A stretch of 47,882 nucleotides of DNA from Arthrobacter sp. C9C5 (GCF_013359735.1 NZ_JABFMX010000025.1:1-47882); one strand, 5' to 3'; shown: positions 1 to 10,913, counted from the stretch's first letter. Translations and numbers: made by a program. The notes: generated by a model from the sequence alone, not told the origin.

Positions 1-48
1 GCTCCCCGGGAGTCGGAACTGAATTTCTCAGTCCAACTTCCGGGGAGC
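1..48 (-). terminator. Inverted repeat downstream of clpC, likely terminator
   Basis: Positions 1-9 (GCTCCCCGG) are the exact reverse complement of 40-48, and a smaller inner stem (18-22 with 28-32, ACTGA/TCAGT) fills much of the space between. The structure lies 50 bp past the clpC stop, so a terminator on that strand is the natural reading. There is no clear T-run visible on either side, and the left side is cut by the window edge. Confidence 0.5.
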
Positions 49-97
49 AGTTCAGAAGCGGCCGGGGCCTTTTGCTTGGAACGTTATCGCTTGGCGC

Positions 98-2590
<2,493 letters not shown>

Positions 2591-2953
2591 TTCGCCACAC
2601 TCCTAGCTACGACGTACTTTGATGCTACGTGGCGGAGTTCGAGATTTGTGGCTTGTTCGCCACGGGGGAAACCCGGACGGGTCCGGGGCGCCACCGCGGT
2701 GCCCGGATACCGGCCGGGCGGGGCCCTGACACGGCCCCCGGTCACGGCTGCGCTCCCGCCCGGTTACTTCTTCCGAAACCCTGCAGACACGGCGCGTCCT
2801 CGGCTTATGCAGGCATTTTCAGGAAGCAACCGGGCGGGAACGCACCGGCGCCGCCAGCACCAGCCGTCCGGACATGACAATGCCCCCGCCGCGGGGGCAG
2901 GGGCATGGTCGAAGGAAAGGGGCGAGCCGGCTCGCCCTTCCGGGAAGCAGGTA
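2591..2953. other. Intergenic region between clpC and lsr2 with no gene
   Basis: These 363 bases hold the clpC leader (AGGAG about 9 nt before its ATG), presumably the clpC promoter, and the 3' side of lsr2 with a hairpin at 2881-2899. A weak inverted pair GTGGCG/CGCCAC occurs at about 2630-2660, where a regulator could bind. A TAGCAT sequence on the minus strand near 2625 could serve as a -10 box, but no matching -35 is evident. Open frames here have no family-like sequence and no ribosome binding sites. Confidence 0.5.
2881..2899 (-). terminator. GC-rich hairpin downstream of lsr2
   Basis: TGCCCCCGC (2881-2889) and GCGGGGGCA (2891-2899) are perfect inverted copies about 55 bp past the lsr2 stop. 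The position suggests a terminator for lsr2; there is no T-run, as is common for actinobacterial terminators. Confidence 0.45.
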
Positions 2954-3280
2954 CTAGGAATTTGCCTTTTGGTAGGCTTCCTGAATTTCGGCCTGGATAC
3001 GGCCGCGGCTGTTTACCGCATAGCCGTTGTCCCGGGCCCACTGTCGAATCTGCGCCGAGTCCTGATTGCGGCCGCTCGAAACTTTAGTCCGGGTTGCCCG
3101 GCCGGTCGACGTCTTGCGCGCGTGGGCCACATACCGCTCGACGGCCGAGCGGAGTTCTGATGCATTGCCCGATGACAGGTCAATTTCATAACTGACGCCA
3201 TCAAGGCCAAACCGGACAGTTTCGTCCGCGGATCCCCCATCCAGATCATCAACAAGGATGATTTTAACTTTCTGTGCCAT
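2954..3280 (-). CDS. lsr2: Lsr2 family nucleoid-associated protein
   Basis: A 108-residue H-NS-like DNA-bridging protein of actinobacteria that coats AT-rich DNA and silences horizontally acquired genes. The N-terminal beta-rich dimerisation domain starts MAQKVKIILVDDLDGG with the typical conserved acidic turn, covering about residues 1-60. A basic linker follows, then the C-terminal DNA-binding domain with QIRQWARDNGY and the RGR minor-groove hook at residues 92-94. The length matches the family (about 105-115). A GAGAG sequence precedes the ATG. The upstream 80 bp are notably AT-rich for this genome, which fits autoregulation by Lsr2; that is inference. The gene stands alone between clpC and lysS, and Lsr2 is often found near both in actinobacteria. 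Confidence 0.96.
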   Translation of the reverse strand: MAQKVKIILVDDLDGGSADETVRFGLDGVSYEIDLSSGNASELRSAVERYVAHARKTSTGRATRTKVSSGRNQDSAQIRQWARDNGYAVNSRGRIQAEIQEAYQKANS

Positions 3281-3417
3281 AAAAACTCTCTTTTCAAAAG
3301 GTCGAGTATTTAGAAAAGCAGGATGTATCTGAAAAAAGTATCCATCCTTTTATGGCCGGGAGTCAAAGCGGAAAAGCCCTTCCAAAGAAAATCCACAGGA
3401 AGGAATAGCCCCCGCTT
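3281..3417 (-). promoter_or_regulatory. AT-rich upstream region of lsr2
   Basis: Positions 3281-3380 are unusually AT-rich compared with the rest of the window, with several A/T runs on both strands. This is the promoter region of lsr2 and the 3' side of the lysS operon. AT-rich tracts of this kind are the preferred binding sites of Lsr2, so negative autoregulation is plausible. No individual operator can be named. Confidence 0.35.
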
Positions 3418-3606
3418 TTAGCGTTGTTCGGGGGAATGCCCGGTCCCGGGAGCGGGATCTCGCTCCGGACCGCGGGCTGCCGCCTCCGCCTGCGCGCGGG
3501 CTTCGGCCTGGCGCTCGGATTTGTCGGCATTGAAGATTGCCTTCATCGCGAACCAGAAGATGAGCCCGACCACCACGGACGGGAGCAGGACGGCAATGTA
3601 TTCCAT
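3418..3606 (-). CDS. Small membrane protein translationally coupled to lysS
   Basis: A 62-residue protein with one N-terminal hydrophobic segment (about residues 3-24, IAVLLPSVVVGLIFWFAMKA), then a charged, Ala/Glu/Arg-rich cytoplasmic-type tail ending in a Pro/Gly-rich stretch. Its ATG follows the lysS stop by two bases (TGATCATG), so it is very likely translated by coupling to lysS. The function is unknown and I do not recognise a named family. The composition and operon position argue for a real gene. A single-pass anchor with a soluble tail is the only structural prediction that can be supported. It is too short to appear in many automated gene sets. Confidence 0.7.
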   Translation of the reverse strand: MEYIAVLLPSVVVGLIFWFAMKAIFNADKSERQAEARAQAEAAARGPERDPAPGTGHSPEQR

Positions 3607-3608
3607 GA

Positions 3609-5138
3609 TCAGTGGCCTTCGGGCTTCAGCAGCGGGAAGAGGATGGTCTCGCGGATGCCGGCGCCGGTGAAGAGCATGACCAGCCGGTCGATGCCCAGTC
3701 CGATGCCGCCCATCGGCGGGGCGCCGTACTCGAGGGCGCGGAGGAAGTCCTCGTCCAGCTGCATGGCTTCGACGTCGCCGGCGGCGGAACGGCGCGACTG
3801 CTCGGTGAGGCGTTCGCGCTGGATGACCGGGTCGATCAGTTCGGAGAAGGCGGTGCCGCGCTCCATCCCGCCGATGATCAGGTCCCACGCTTCGATCAGC
3901 CGGTTGTCTTCGCGGTGGTGGCGGGCCAGCGGCTGCGCGGAGGGCGGGTAGTCATAGACGAAAGTCGGGTTGAGCAGGGTCGGTTCGACCAGCTCGCCGA
4001 AGAGCTCGACCACGAGCTTCTCGGCGTCCCAGGCCGCGTCGACCTTGACCTCGTGCTTGGCGGCGATGGCCAGCAGTTCCTCGACGGGGGTTTCCGGGGT
4101 GATGTCCTGGCCCACGAAGTCGGAGAGGCCCGGGTACACGGCCATCCAGGCCCAGTCGCCGTCGAGGTTGATCTCGCCGGCCTCGGTCTGCAGCACGCGG
4201 CCCACCCCGGCGGCGTCGGCGGCGTCCAGGATGATCTCCTTGATGCGGTCCGCCATGACGAACTGGTCGGCCCAGGCCTCGTAGCTCTCCAGCGTGGTGA
4301 ATTCGGGGCTGTGGGTCGAGTCCACGCCCTCGTTGCGGAAGACCCGGCCCATGTCATAGACCCGGTCGATGCCGCCGACCACCGTGCGCTTGAGGTACAG
4401 CTCGGTGGCGATCCGCAGCGTCATCTTCTGGTCGAAGGCGTTCATGTGGGTCTCGAAGGGACGGGCCGTGGCGCCGCCGTGCACCAGCTGCAGCATCGGC
4501 GTCTCCACCTCGACGTAGCCCTGGCGGTGCAGGGTTTCGCGGATGGAACGCGTGATCGCGGCCCGGGTGTAGACCATTTCGCGGGCCTCGTCGCGGACGA
4601 TCAGGTCCACGTAGCGCTGGCGGACGCGGGTTTCCTCGTTGAGCTCCGCGTGCAGCACGGGCAGCGGCCGCAGCGCCTTGGACGCCATGGACCAGGATTC
4701 GGCCATCACGGAGAGCTCCCCGCGGCGCGAGGAGATGACCTCGCCCTTGATGAAGACGTGGTCGCCCAGGTCCACGAGGGACTTCCAGTCCGCGAGCGCT
4801 TCCTCGCCGATGTTGGCCAGGCTGAGCATGACCTGCAGCCGGACGGCTTTGCCGTCGAGGCCGCCCTCCTGGAGGGTGGCGAAGCAGAGCTTGCCGGTGT
4901 TGCGGATGAAGACAATGCGGCCGGTCACGCCGACGACGTCGCCGGTCGTCTCGTCGGCCACGAGGTGCGCGTACTTTTCGCGGATCTCCGTCAGTGAGTG
5001 CGTGCGCTCGACTCCCACCGGGTACGCCTCGATGCCACGTTCGATCAGCTTGGCGCGCTTTTCCATGCGGACCAGCGTCTGTTCGCTGGCGTCGGAGTGC
5101 TCGGCGGTGTTCGGGGCGGGGGTGTTTTGGGAAGTCAC
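3609..5138 (-). CDS. lysS: Lysine--tRNA ligase (class II)
   Basis: A 509-residue cytoplasmic enzyme that charges tRNA-Lys with lysine using ATP. An OB-fold anticodon-binding domain covers roughly the first 170 residues (GDVVGVTGRIVFIRNTGKL). The class II catalytic core follows, with motif 2 in MGRVFRNEGVDSTHSPEFT and motif 3 in GLGIDRLVMLF near the C-terminus. The length is typical for bacterial LysS. The open frame continues upstream, but I chose GTG at 5138 because homologous proteins begin shortly before the conserved RMEKRAKL region and the extra 23 residues look non-coding. A TAAACT box sits 8 nt before this GTG. The gene is divergent from the hydrolase at 5216 and is followed immediately by a 62-aa membrane protein gene. 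Confidence 0.95.
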   Translation of the reverse strand: MTSQNTPAPNTAEHSDASEQTLVRMEKRAKLIERGIEAYPVGVERTHSLTEIREKYAHLVADETTGDVVGVTGRIVFIRNTGKLCFATLQEGGLDGKAVRLQVMLSLANIGEEALADWKSLVDLGDHVFIKGEVISSRRGELSVMAESWSMASKALRPLPVLHAELNEETRVRQRYVDLIVRDEAREMVYTRAAITRSIRETLHRQGYVEVETPMLQLVHGGATARPFETHMNAFDQKMTLRIATELYLKRTVVGGIDRVYDMGRVFRNEGVDSTHSPEFTTLESYEAWADQFVMADRIKEIILDAADAAGVGRVLQTEAGEINLDGDWAWMAVYPGLSDFVGQDITPETPVEELLAIAAKHEVKVDAAWDAEKLVVELFGELVEPTLLNPTFVYDYPPSAQPLARHHREDNRLIEAWDLIIGGMERGTAFSELIDPVIQRERLTEQSRRSAAGDVEAMQLDEDFLRALEYGAPPMGGIGLGIDRLVMLFTGAGIRETILFPLLKPEGH

Positions 5139-5146
5139 AATCCCCA

Positions 5147-5152
5147 AGTTTA
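5147..5152 (-). promoter_or_regulatory. Putative -10 box of lysS
   Basis: TAAACT on the minus strand ends 8 nt before the GTG start of lysS. This spacing would put the transcription start at or within one or two bases of the start codon. A GGGG in the gap could instead act as a weak ribosome binding site. No clear -35 element is visible. Confidence 0.35.
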
Positions 5153-5202
5153 CCGGGCATCCGGCCCCCTCCGGTGCGGGCGGCCCGGGAGTGGACCGGG
5201 AA

Positions 5203-5208
5203 TACACT
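5203..5208 (+). promoter_or_regulatory. Putative -10 box, leaderless start of hydrolase gene
   Basis: TACACT ends 7 nt before the ATG at 5216, and no Shine-Dalgarno sequence lies in the gap. The arrangement matches the leaderless promoters common in actinobacteria. Confidence 0.4.
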
Positions 5209-5215
5209 CACAGCT

Positions 5216-6199
5216 ATGGAGACGTGGACGATTCGGACCGACGACGGCGAGGGGCACCTCGAGCTGCACACCTTCCGGCCCAGCGCGGAAGCGGCCCCGG
5301 AGGGCGCCCCGGCGGCAGCGCCGGAAGCCGCCCCGGGGGCAGCGCCGGAGCCAGCAGACGGGGCGCCCGGGGACACGCCTGCGGCGGCGGGCGGCGTCGT
5401 TCTGGTGCATGGGACCTTGGTCACGGACGCCCTGTACCGCTCGTTCGCCCGGAGCCTGGGCCGGCTGTTGGGCCGCCCGGTGCACTGTTACAACCGCCGC
5501 GGCCGGGCCGGGTCCTCACCGCAGCCCGCGGACTACTCGGCGGCCACGGAGGTGGCCGACCTCGCCGCCGTGCTGCGGCAGACCGGCTCAACGGACGTGT
5601 TCGCGCACAGCTACGGCGGCTTCGTGGCGCTGCAGGCCGCACGCAGCGTGCCGATCCGCCGCCTGGTGACCTACGACGCGGCCGTGTCCCTCGCCGGGAA
5701 CCTGACCGGCCGCTGGCGCCCGGAACTGGAGCGATCGGTGGCGGCCGGTGAACTGGACCACGCGTGGGCCCACCTGGTCCAGGGGCTGGAAACTGCCGGT
5801 CCCGTGTCGAAACTGCCGCTCGGCGCCCTGCGCATGCTCAGCATCCTCTCGGCCCGGACCAGCCTGGGCGCGGAGATGCGGGAACTGCTGCCCACGGCCG
5901 TGAAGGAGATGCGCGCCGTGCTGGCCGCGGACGCCGAGCTCGACGACTTCGCCGGCATCACCATGCCCACGCTGATGCTCACCGGCGGCTGGAGCCCGGA
6001 CTACTTCGCCGAAACCGGGCGGCAGCTCGCGGCGGCGGTGCCGGCAATCGAGTTCGCCGTGGTGCCGGGCCAGCTGCACGAGGGACCGATCCGTCCCGGT
6101 AACCGCCGGCTGGCGCTGATTGCTGCCAGGTTCCTGCTCGGCGGCGACGCGGTTCCGGCGCGGCTCCGGGTCCGGCGGCGGCTGCGGCCGGCCCGCTGA
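5216..6199 (+). CDS. Alpha/beta hydrolase with Ala/Pro-rich insertion
   Basis: A 327-residue alpha/beta hydrolase of unknown substrate. The oxyanion-side motif VLVHGT lies at about 62-67, the nucleophile elbow HSYGG at 131-135 places Ser132 as nucleophile, and a late His in GQLHEGP completes the likely triad. Residues 23-58 are a low-complexity Ala/Pro/Glu/Gly stretch inserted before the core domain. No signal peptide is seen, so it is probably cytoplasmic. It is clearly related to the hydrolase at 6919-7752: both carry NRRGR followed by SSPQP, then STDVF leading into the nucleophile, but the second copy lacks the insertion. The ATG is preceded by a TACACT box rather than a ribosome binding site. 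The two hydrolases flank thymidine kinase. Confidence 0.85.
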   Translation: METWTIRTDDGEGHLELHTFRPSAEAAPEGAPAAAPEAAPGAAPEPADGAPGDTPAAAGGVVLVHGTLVTDALYRSFARSLGRLLGRPVHCYNRRGRAGSSPQPADYSAATEVADLAAVLRQTGSTDVFAHSYGGFVALQAARSVPIRRLVTYDAAVSLAGNLTGRWRPELERSVAAGELDHAWAHLVQGLETAGPVSKLPLGALRMLSILSARTSLGAEMRELLPTAVKEMRAVLAADAELDDFAGITMPTLMLTGGWSPDYFAETGRQLAAAVPAIEFAVVPGQLHEGPIRPGNRRLALIAARFLLGGDAVPARLRVRRRLRPAR

Positions 6200-6209
6200 C
6201 TTCTGGCAC

Positions 6210-6215
6210 TAGAAT
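6210..6215 (+). promoter_or_regulatory. Putative -10 box of tdk
   Basis: TAGAAT lies 29 nt before the TTG start of the thymidine kinase gene, which has its own AAAGGA site. This would give a short conventional 5' leader. No good -35 hexamer is visible. Confidence 0.35.
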
Positions 6216-6244
6216 CGGGGGCGACCTAAGTCGAAAGGACCCCC

Positions 6245-6871
6245 TTGGCCAAGCTCTACTTCCGTTACGGCGCGATGAACTCCGGCAAGTCGACGGGCCT
6301 GCTGCAGGCCGCGTTCAACTACGAGGAGCGAGGCCAGCGGGTGGTGCTCGCCAAGCCGGACATCGACACCAAGGGCGATGCCGACGTCGTGTCCCGGCTG
6401 GGGATGACCCGCTCGGTGGACTTCCTGATCCCTGCCGGGGCGTCCGCCCGGAAGCTGTTCGCGGCGCACGCCCACGGGGATGACCCCGACGCGCTGCTGC
6501 AGCACGTGGACACGCCCCCCGTGGCCTGCCTGCTGGTGGACGAGGCCCAGTTCCTCGAGCCGGAGCAGGTAGATGACCTTTTCCGCATCGCCGTGCTGGA
6601 CAACGTTCCCGTGCTCGCCTACGGCATCCGCACCGACTTCCGGACCCGCGCCTTCCCCGGCTCGCTCCGGCTCCTGGAAATCGCGCACACCCTGGAGGAG
6701 CTCAAGACCATCTGCCGGTGCGGCCGCAAGGCCATCTTCAACACCCGGCGGATCGGCGATCAGGTGGTGTTCGACGGCGACCAGGTGGCCATCGACGGGC
6801 AGGACGCCTGGTACGAGTCGCTCTGCGGCTCCTGCTACCTCGAGATCTCCGGCGGCCGCCTGGGCAGCTGA
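6245..6871 (+). CDS. tdk: Thymidine kinase (type II)
   Basis: A 208-residue cytosolic enzyme that phosphorylates thymidine with ATP for dTTP salvage. The P-loop GAMNSGKS is at residues 9-16. The Walker B/catalytic base segment VDEAQF is at 98-103, with Glu100 the expected base. The substrate lid YGIRTDF is at 126-132. A zinc ribbon is formed by Cys157, Cys159, Cys194 and Cys197. The length fits the tetrameric TK1-like bacterial family. The start is TTG at 6245, supported by AAAGGA a few bases upstream and by MAKLYFRYGAMNSGKS matching family starts. It lies between two related hydrolase genes in the same direction; no functional link with them is evident. Confidence 0.95.
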   Translation: MAKLYFRYGAMNSGKSTGLLQAAFNYEERGQRVVLAKPDIDTKGDADVVSRLGMTRSVDFLIPAGASARKLFAAHAHGDDPDALLQHVDTPPVACLLVDEAQFLEPEQVDDLFRIAVLDNVPVLAYGIRTDFRTRAFPGSLRLLEIAHTLEELKTICRCGRKAIFNTRRIGDQVVFDGDQVAIDGQDAWYESLCGSCYLEISGGRLGS

Positions 6872-6906
6872 CGGCACCCCTGCTGTGCGGTTCCGGGCGC
6901 CTCGGC

Positions 6907-6912
6907 TAGGCT
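6907..6912 (+). promoter_or_regulatory. Putative -10 box, leaderless start of second hydrolase
   Basis: TAGGCT ends exactly 6 nt before the ATG at 6919. A GGAG in the gap is too close to the start to act as a ribosome binding site. This fits a leaderless transcript. Confidence 0.4.
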
Positions 6913-6918
6913 CGGAGC

Positions 6919-7752
6919 ATGACCCGCGAGAACATCAGAACCCCCGACGGCGGAACCCTTGAGCTTTTCAGCACGGGCGCGGAGCTTGCCGCGGCGGGTT
7001 CCGGCGTCGTCGTCGTGCCGGCTTCGATGGTGACGGCGGCGGACTACACCCGCTTCGCGCAGAAGCTCAGCGCCGCCCTGGGCCGGCCGGTGCACACCTT
7101 CAACCGCCGCGGCCGCGGCTCGTCCTCCCCGCAGCCGGAGGACTACACGCTGGACGTGGACATCCGCGACCTGGACGCCGTGATGAAGCACACCGCCAGT
7201 ACCGACGTCTTCGGGCACAGCTTCGGCGGCGCGGTGGCGCTGCATGCCGCACGCACCCTGCCGGTGGAGCGCCTTGCCGTGTACGACCCGGCCGTTTCGG
7301 TGAACCACAGCGTCACGGCGGACTGGACCGCCGAGTACGAGCGCCTGACGGCCGCGGGCGACGACGACCGCGCCCTGGCCGTGCTGGTCCGCGGCCTGGA
7401 GACCGGAAGCGCGCTGTCCCGGATGCCGCTGTCCATGCTGACGCTGGCGAACAAGCTCACCGCCGGCACGCCCGTCGGCAAGCAGTTGCGCGAGCTGATG
7501 AAGACCGGCGTCCGCGAGATCAAGGCGATCATCGCCGCCGACATGCCGGCCGAACCGTTCCTGGAGCTGCCGCTGGAGACGCTGATCATCGTGGGCGAGA
7601 AGAGCCCGGCGTACTTCGGCGTGGCCTGCGGGCAGATCCACGACGTGCTCTCGGGCTCCAGCTACACCATCCTGCCGGGCATGGGCCACGACGGCGTCAA
7701 CAAGGCGCCGGACAAGCTCATCGCCGAACTCAGCGAGTTCTTCGCCGGCTAG
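6919..7752 (+). CDS. Alpha/beta hydrolase, paralogue of the 5216-6199 gene
   Basis: A 277-residue alpha/beta hydrolase of unknown substrate. The nucleophile elbow GHSFGG is at residues 99-104 (Ser101), with a late His in the segment PGMGHDG and an acidic residue candidate in the IIVGEKSP strand-turn. It shares the NRRGR/SSPQP/DY block and the STDVFxHS nucleophile strand with the hydrolase at 5216, so the two arose by duplication. This copy lacks the Ala/Pro-rich N-terminal insertion and is 50 residues shorter. It probably acts in the cytoplasm, since no signal peptide is present. It ends 11 bp before the convergent MFS gene. The substrate class (ester, lactone, epoxide or other) cannot be told from the sequence. 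Confidence 0.87.
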   Translation: MTRENIRTPDGGTLELFSTGAELAAAGSGVVVVPASMVTAADYTRFAQKLSAALGRPVHTFNRRGRGSSSPQPEDYTLDVDIRDLDAVMKHTASTDVFGHSFGGAVALHAARTLPVERLAVYDPAVSVNHSVTADWTAEYERLTAAGDDDRALAVLVRGLETGSALSRMPLSMLTLANKLTAGTPVGKQLRELMKTGVREIKAIIAADMPAEPFLELPLETLIIVGEKSPAYFGVACGQIHDVLSGSSYTILPGMGHDGVNKAPDKLIAELSEFFAG

Positions 7753-7763
7753 AACCTGCCGGG

Positions 7764-9287
7764 TCAGTGGGCCGCCGGGCCGGCCGCGCCTTCAGTCTTG
7801 CGCATCAGCACGGACAGCACGACGGCGGCGAGGGCGATGGCGGCCGCGGTCAGGAACGCCGCGTGCATTCCGGCGACCATGCCGGACCCCGCCGAGACGA
7901 CCGCGTAGATCGAGACCAGCAGCGCCGTGCCGGCCGCGCCCGCGACCTGCTGCAGGGTGCTCATGATGGCCGAGCCGTGGGAGTACAGGTGCGGCGGCAA
8001 CGGGTTCAGCCCCGTGGTGAACGCGGGCGTGAACAGCAGCGCCAGGCCCAGGCTCAGAGCCACATGCAGCGCGATGATCCAGCCGACCGGCGTCTGGGCG
8101 TCCAGCCGGGAGAACTGCCAGAGCGAAAGCACCATCAGGACCGATCCCGTCACGGTCAGCGGCAACGGGCCGAACTTGTCGAAAAGCCGGCCGATGACCG
8201 GGCCCAGCAGGCCCATCGCGAGGCCGCCCGGCAGCAGGGCGAGGCCGGTTTCCAGCGACTTCAGGCCGCGGACTTCCTGCAGGTACAGGGGCAGCAGGAT
8301 CACGGCGCCGAACAGGGCAATCATCGCGACCACGAGCAGCAGCACGGACACGGTGAACATCCGGAAATTGAAGGCGCGCAGATCCAGCAGCGGCGCGTCG
8401 GACTTCTGCAGCCTGAGCTGGCGCAGGACGAAAGCGAGCAGGGCCACGACGCCGACGGCGAGCGCCGCCACGGCCGGGGTGGCGGGGCCTCCCGCACCGC
8501 CGCCGATCTGGCTCAGTCCGTACACGACGCCGCCGAAGGCCGGGACGGTCAGGACGACGGACAGCGCATCGAGCCGGGTCTTCTCGTTTTCGCCGATGTT
8601 CCTCAGGAACCTGGCGCCGATGCCGAACGCGAGCAGGGCGATCGGGAGGACGAACACGAACATGAACCGCCAGGAGAAGTGCTGCAGGATCAGCCCGGAA
8701 ACCGTCGGTCCCATGGCCGGCGCCACCGAGATCGCGATGCTCACGTTGCCCATCACGGCGCCGCGGCGTGAGACCGGGACCAGGGTCAGGATGGTGGTCA
8801 TCAGCAGTGGAAGCATGATGGCGGTGCCGCCGGCCTGGATGATTCTGGCCAGGAGCAGGATTTCGAAACCGGGCGCGAGGGCTGCCAGCAGGGTGCCCGC
8901 GGAAAACAGCCCCATCGCCAGCATGAAGACCGCCCGGGTGGAGAGTCGCTGCAGGATGAAGCCCGTGGTGGGAATGACCACCGCCATGGTCAGCATGAAG
9001 CCGGTGGACAGCCACTGCACGGTGGGTGCATCGACCCGCAGGTCCACCATCAGCCGCTGCAGGGCCACGTTCATGATGGTCTCGTTAAGGATCACCACGA
9101 AGGTGGCTACCAGCAGGGTGGCGATGATGGTGACGGACTCCCGGGACAGCTTCTCCGGACCGGCCGCCGGGGCCTGCGCGCGCTGCGACGGTGCCTCCGC
9201 GCGCTGGTCGGGCGACGGGGGCACGACGGCGGTCCGGGGCGGCGGCGCCAGGCCCTCGTGGACGTTGGAAGGGGCATCTGCTGGCAT
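7764..9287 (-). CDS. MFS transporter, DHA2 (EmrB/QacA-like) drug exporter
   Basis: A 507-residue polytopic inner-membrane protein of the drug:H+ antiporter-2 family, expected to have 14 transmembrane helices. A Pro/Ala-rich cytoplasmic N-tail of about 48 residues precedes the first helix (IIATLLVATFVVILNETIMN). The family signature NETIMNVAL and a motif A-like loop GRLFDKFG between later helices are visible. Substrates are not predictable; multidrug or antibiotic efflux is the family norm. The open frame runs far upstream, but the ATG at 9287 has GAGGGA before it, and the upstream translation is unlike any protein. It is convergent with the hydrolase before it and divergent from the SRPBCC gene at 9573. 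No regulator gene sits next to it. Confidence 0.92.
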   Translation of the reverse strand: MPADAPSNVHEGLAPPPRTAVVPPSPDQRAEAPSQRAQAPAAGPEKLSRESVTIIATLLVATFVVILNETIMNVALQRLMVDLRVDAPTVQWLSTGFMLTMAVVIPTTGFILQRLSTRAVFMLAMGLFSAGTLLAALAPGFEILLLARIIQAGGTAIMLPLLMTTILTLVPVSRRGAVMGNVSIAISVAPAMGPTVSGLILQHFSWRFMFVFVLPIALLAFGIGARFLRNIGENEKTRLDALSVVLTVPAFGGVVYGLSQIGGGAGGPATPAVAALAVGVVALLAFVLRQLRLQKSDAPLLDLRAFNFRMFTVSVLLLVVAMIALFGAVILLPLYLQEVRGLKSLETGLALLPGGLAMGLLGPVIGRLFDKFGPLPLTVTGSVLMVLSLWQFSRLDAQTPVGWIIALHVALSLGLALLFTPAFTTGLNPLPPHLYSHGSAIMSTLQQVAGAAGTALLVSIYAVVSAGSGMVAGMHAAFLTAAAIALAAVVLSVLMRKTEGAAGPAAH

Positions 9288-9460
9288 GGGGATTCCCTCA
9301 GGGAGTTGAAGTGGGTTTCGGCGCACGTGGTCGCCACTACGAATACCAACCCGACGCCCGCAGCGGTAATTCCCGCAGGCGGGAAGAAGTTGCTCCGGAT
9401 TCGCAGCGGGTCGGGGCGGCCGGGACGGGAGCGCCACTGCCCGCGGCGGAAACCCTCCCC

Positions 9461-9475
9461 GGGGCCTTTGGCCCC
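9461..9475. repeat. Short perfect hairpin in the divergent region
   Basis: GGGGCC (9461-9466) and GGCCCC (9470-9475) are inverted copies separated by TTT. It lies between the divergent MFS and SRPBCC genes, a 285-bp gap that must hold both promoters. It may be an operator or a structural element in the leader; no direct evidence decides. Confidence 0.3.
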
Positions 9476-9572
9476 TACCCGCTTTCCGGCGGCGGGCGTT
9501 GGCTGGTACACGGGCCGCGGCTCCCCTCCGGGACGCCCGTTCCCTCCGATTCATGCCACGAGAGGATCTTCC

Positions 9573-10028
9573 ATGGGCCACATCAAGCTCGACACGCAGA
9601 TCGACGCGCCGGTCGGGCGCGTCACCGAAATCGCCGTCGACCCGTATCACTGGGCTTCCTGGTGGGTTAATCTCAGCGAGCCGAAGAAAGTCGAAGGCGA
9701 CGGCCGGGCCGGGACCGTCGTCGAGCACAGCTACCTGATGGCCGGGGTTCCGTTCCCGGTCACCACGCGCGTGCTGGAAAACGAGCCGACCGCCAGCGGC
9801 GGCCAGCACGTCCGGCTCGAATTCGACGGCCCGCTCAAGGGATGGCAGACCTGGGACTACGAGCCCTCCGGAACCGGCACCAGGGTCACCGCGGAAATCG
9901 AGTACAACGTCCCGGGCGCGGCGATCGGGAAGTTCGCCGACCGGGTGCTGGTGGAACGGCTGCAGGAGCGGGCCAGGGAACAGACCCTGGCGAACCTCAA
10001 ACTGATGGCCGAAACCGGGAAGGGCTAG
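9573..10028 (+). CDS. SRPBCC family protein
   Basis: A 151-residue START/Bet v1-like (SRPBCC) protein, a fold that binds hydrophobic ligands in a deep cavity. The N-terminus reads HIKLDTQIDAPVGRVTEIAV, the usual first strand and helix. WASWW follows at about 27-31, and the middle carries EHSYLMAGVPFPVTTRV and the C-terminal helix ends the fold, as in polyketide cyclase/dehydrase-type members. No catalytic residues can be assigned. The ATG is supported by AGAGGA 6 nt upstream. It is divergent from the MFS exporter, which could indicate a shared regulatory region. Its stop codon TAG shares the palindrome CTAG with the stop of the convergent panC gene, so the two genes overlap by 4 bp. Confidence 0.87.
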   Translation: MGHIKLDTQIDAPVGRVTEIAVDPYHWASWWVNLSEPKKVEGDGRAGTVVEHSYLMAGVPFPVTTRVLENEPTASGGQHVRLEFDGPLKGWQTWDYEPSGTGTRVTAEIEYNVPGAAIGKFADRVLVERLQERAREQTLANLKLMAETGKG

Positions 10029-10912
10029 GAGTCCAGCGGCACGTTGTCGATCAGCCGGACCGGACCGACCTTGGCCGCGATGAGAACCAGTCCTTCGCCG
10101 CGGAACGGGGTCTCGCGGCAGTTCTCCGCGAGCGGCTCCAGGGTGCGCGGGTCCACCACGTCGAAGTAGTCCAGCTCCACGAGGGGCTGGGATTCCACGA
10201 GCGCCCGGGCGGAGTCCAGGTCCAGGGGTTCGTGGGCGTTGGCGCGCTCCTCGACCAGCCGCAGCGCCCGGGAGAGCACCAGGGCGGCCTCGCGTTCCTC
10301 GGCCGAGAGGAAGCGGTTCCGGCTGGAGAGCGCCAGCCCGTCCGGGGACCGCACGATCGGCACCGGGACGATCTCCACCGGGAAGTTCAGGTCCGCCACC
10401 ATCCGCTGGACCAGGGTCAGCTGCTGGGCGTCCTTTTGGCCGAAATAAGCGCGGTAGGTGCCCTGGCCCAAGCCGGGCAGGCCGTAGTGCAGCAGCTTCG
10501 CCACCACCGTCAGGGCGCCGTCGAAGTGCCCGGGCCGGGAGGCTCCTTCCCACTTGTCGGCCAGCACGCCGGCGGTGATCCGCACCAGGGGTTCGCCGCC
10601 GGGATACACCTCCTCGACCGCCGGCGCGAAGGCGAGGTCGACGCCTTCGGCCTCGAGCAGGGCCAAATCCGCCTCCAGCGTCCGCGGGTAGCGGTCAAGG
10701 TCCACCGCCTCGCCGAACTGCAGCGGATTGACGAAGATACTGGCGACCACGACGTCGTTTTCGGCGACGGCGGTGCGCGCCAGCTGGGCGTGCCCTTCGT
10801 GCAGGGCGCCCATCGTGGGCACGAGCCCCTGCGAGGTGCCGCGCTTTTCGGTGAGCAGTCGCGCGCTTTCGGTGCGCAGCTGCGCAGCCGTGGTCACCAA
10901 CTGGATTGGCAT
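10025..10912 (-). CDS. panC: Pantoate--beta-alanine ligase
   Basis: A 295-residue cytoplasmic enzyme that condenses pantoate with beta-alanine, using ATP, to make pantothenate for coenzyme A. The signature PTMGALHEGH is at residues 32-41. FVNPLQF, the FGQKDAQQ segment and SSRNRFLS near residue 212 complete the nucleotidyl-transferase active site. The length is normal for the family. AAGGA precedes the ATG. It is the last gene of the minus-strand block and begins 1 bp after the DUF2520 gene, so the two are surely co-transcribed. No panB or panD is visible in the window. Confidence 0.97.
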   Translation of the reverse strand: MPIQLVTTAAQLRTESARLLTEKRGTSQGLVPTMGALHEGHAQLARTAVAENDVVVASIFVNPLQFGEAVDLDRYPRTLEADLALLEAEGVDLAFAPAVEEVYPGGEPLVRITAGVLADKWEGASRPGHFDGALTVVAKLLHYGLPGLGQGTYRAYFGQKDAQQLTLVQRMVADLNFPVEIVPVPIVRSPDGLALSSRNRFLSAEEREAALVLSRALRLVEERANAHEPLDLDSARALVESQPLVELDYFDVVDPRTLEPLAENCRETPFRGEGLVLIAAKVGPVRLIDNVPLDS

Positions 10913-10913
10913 C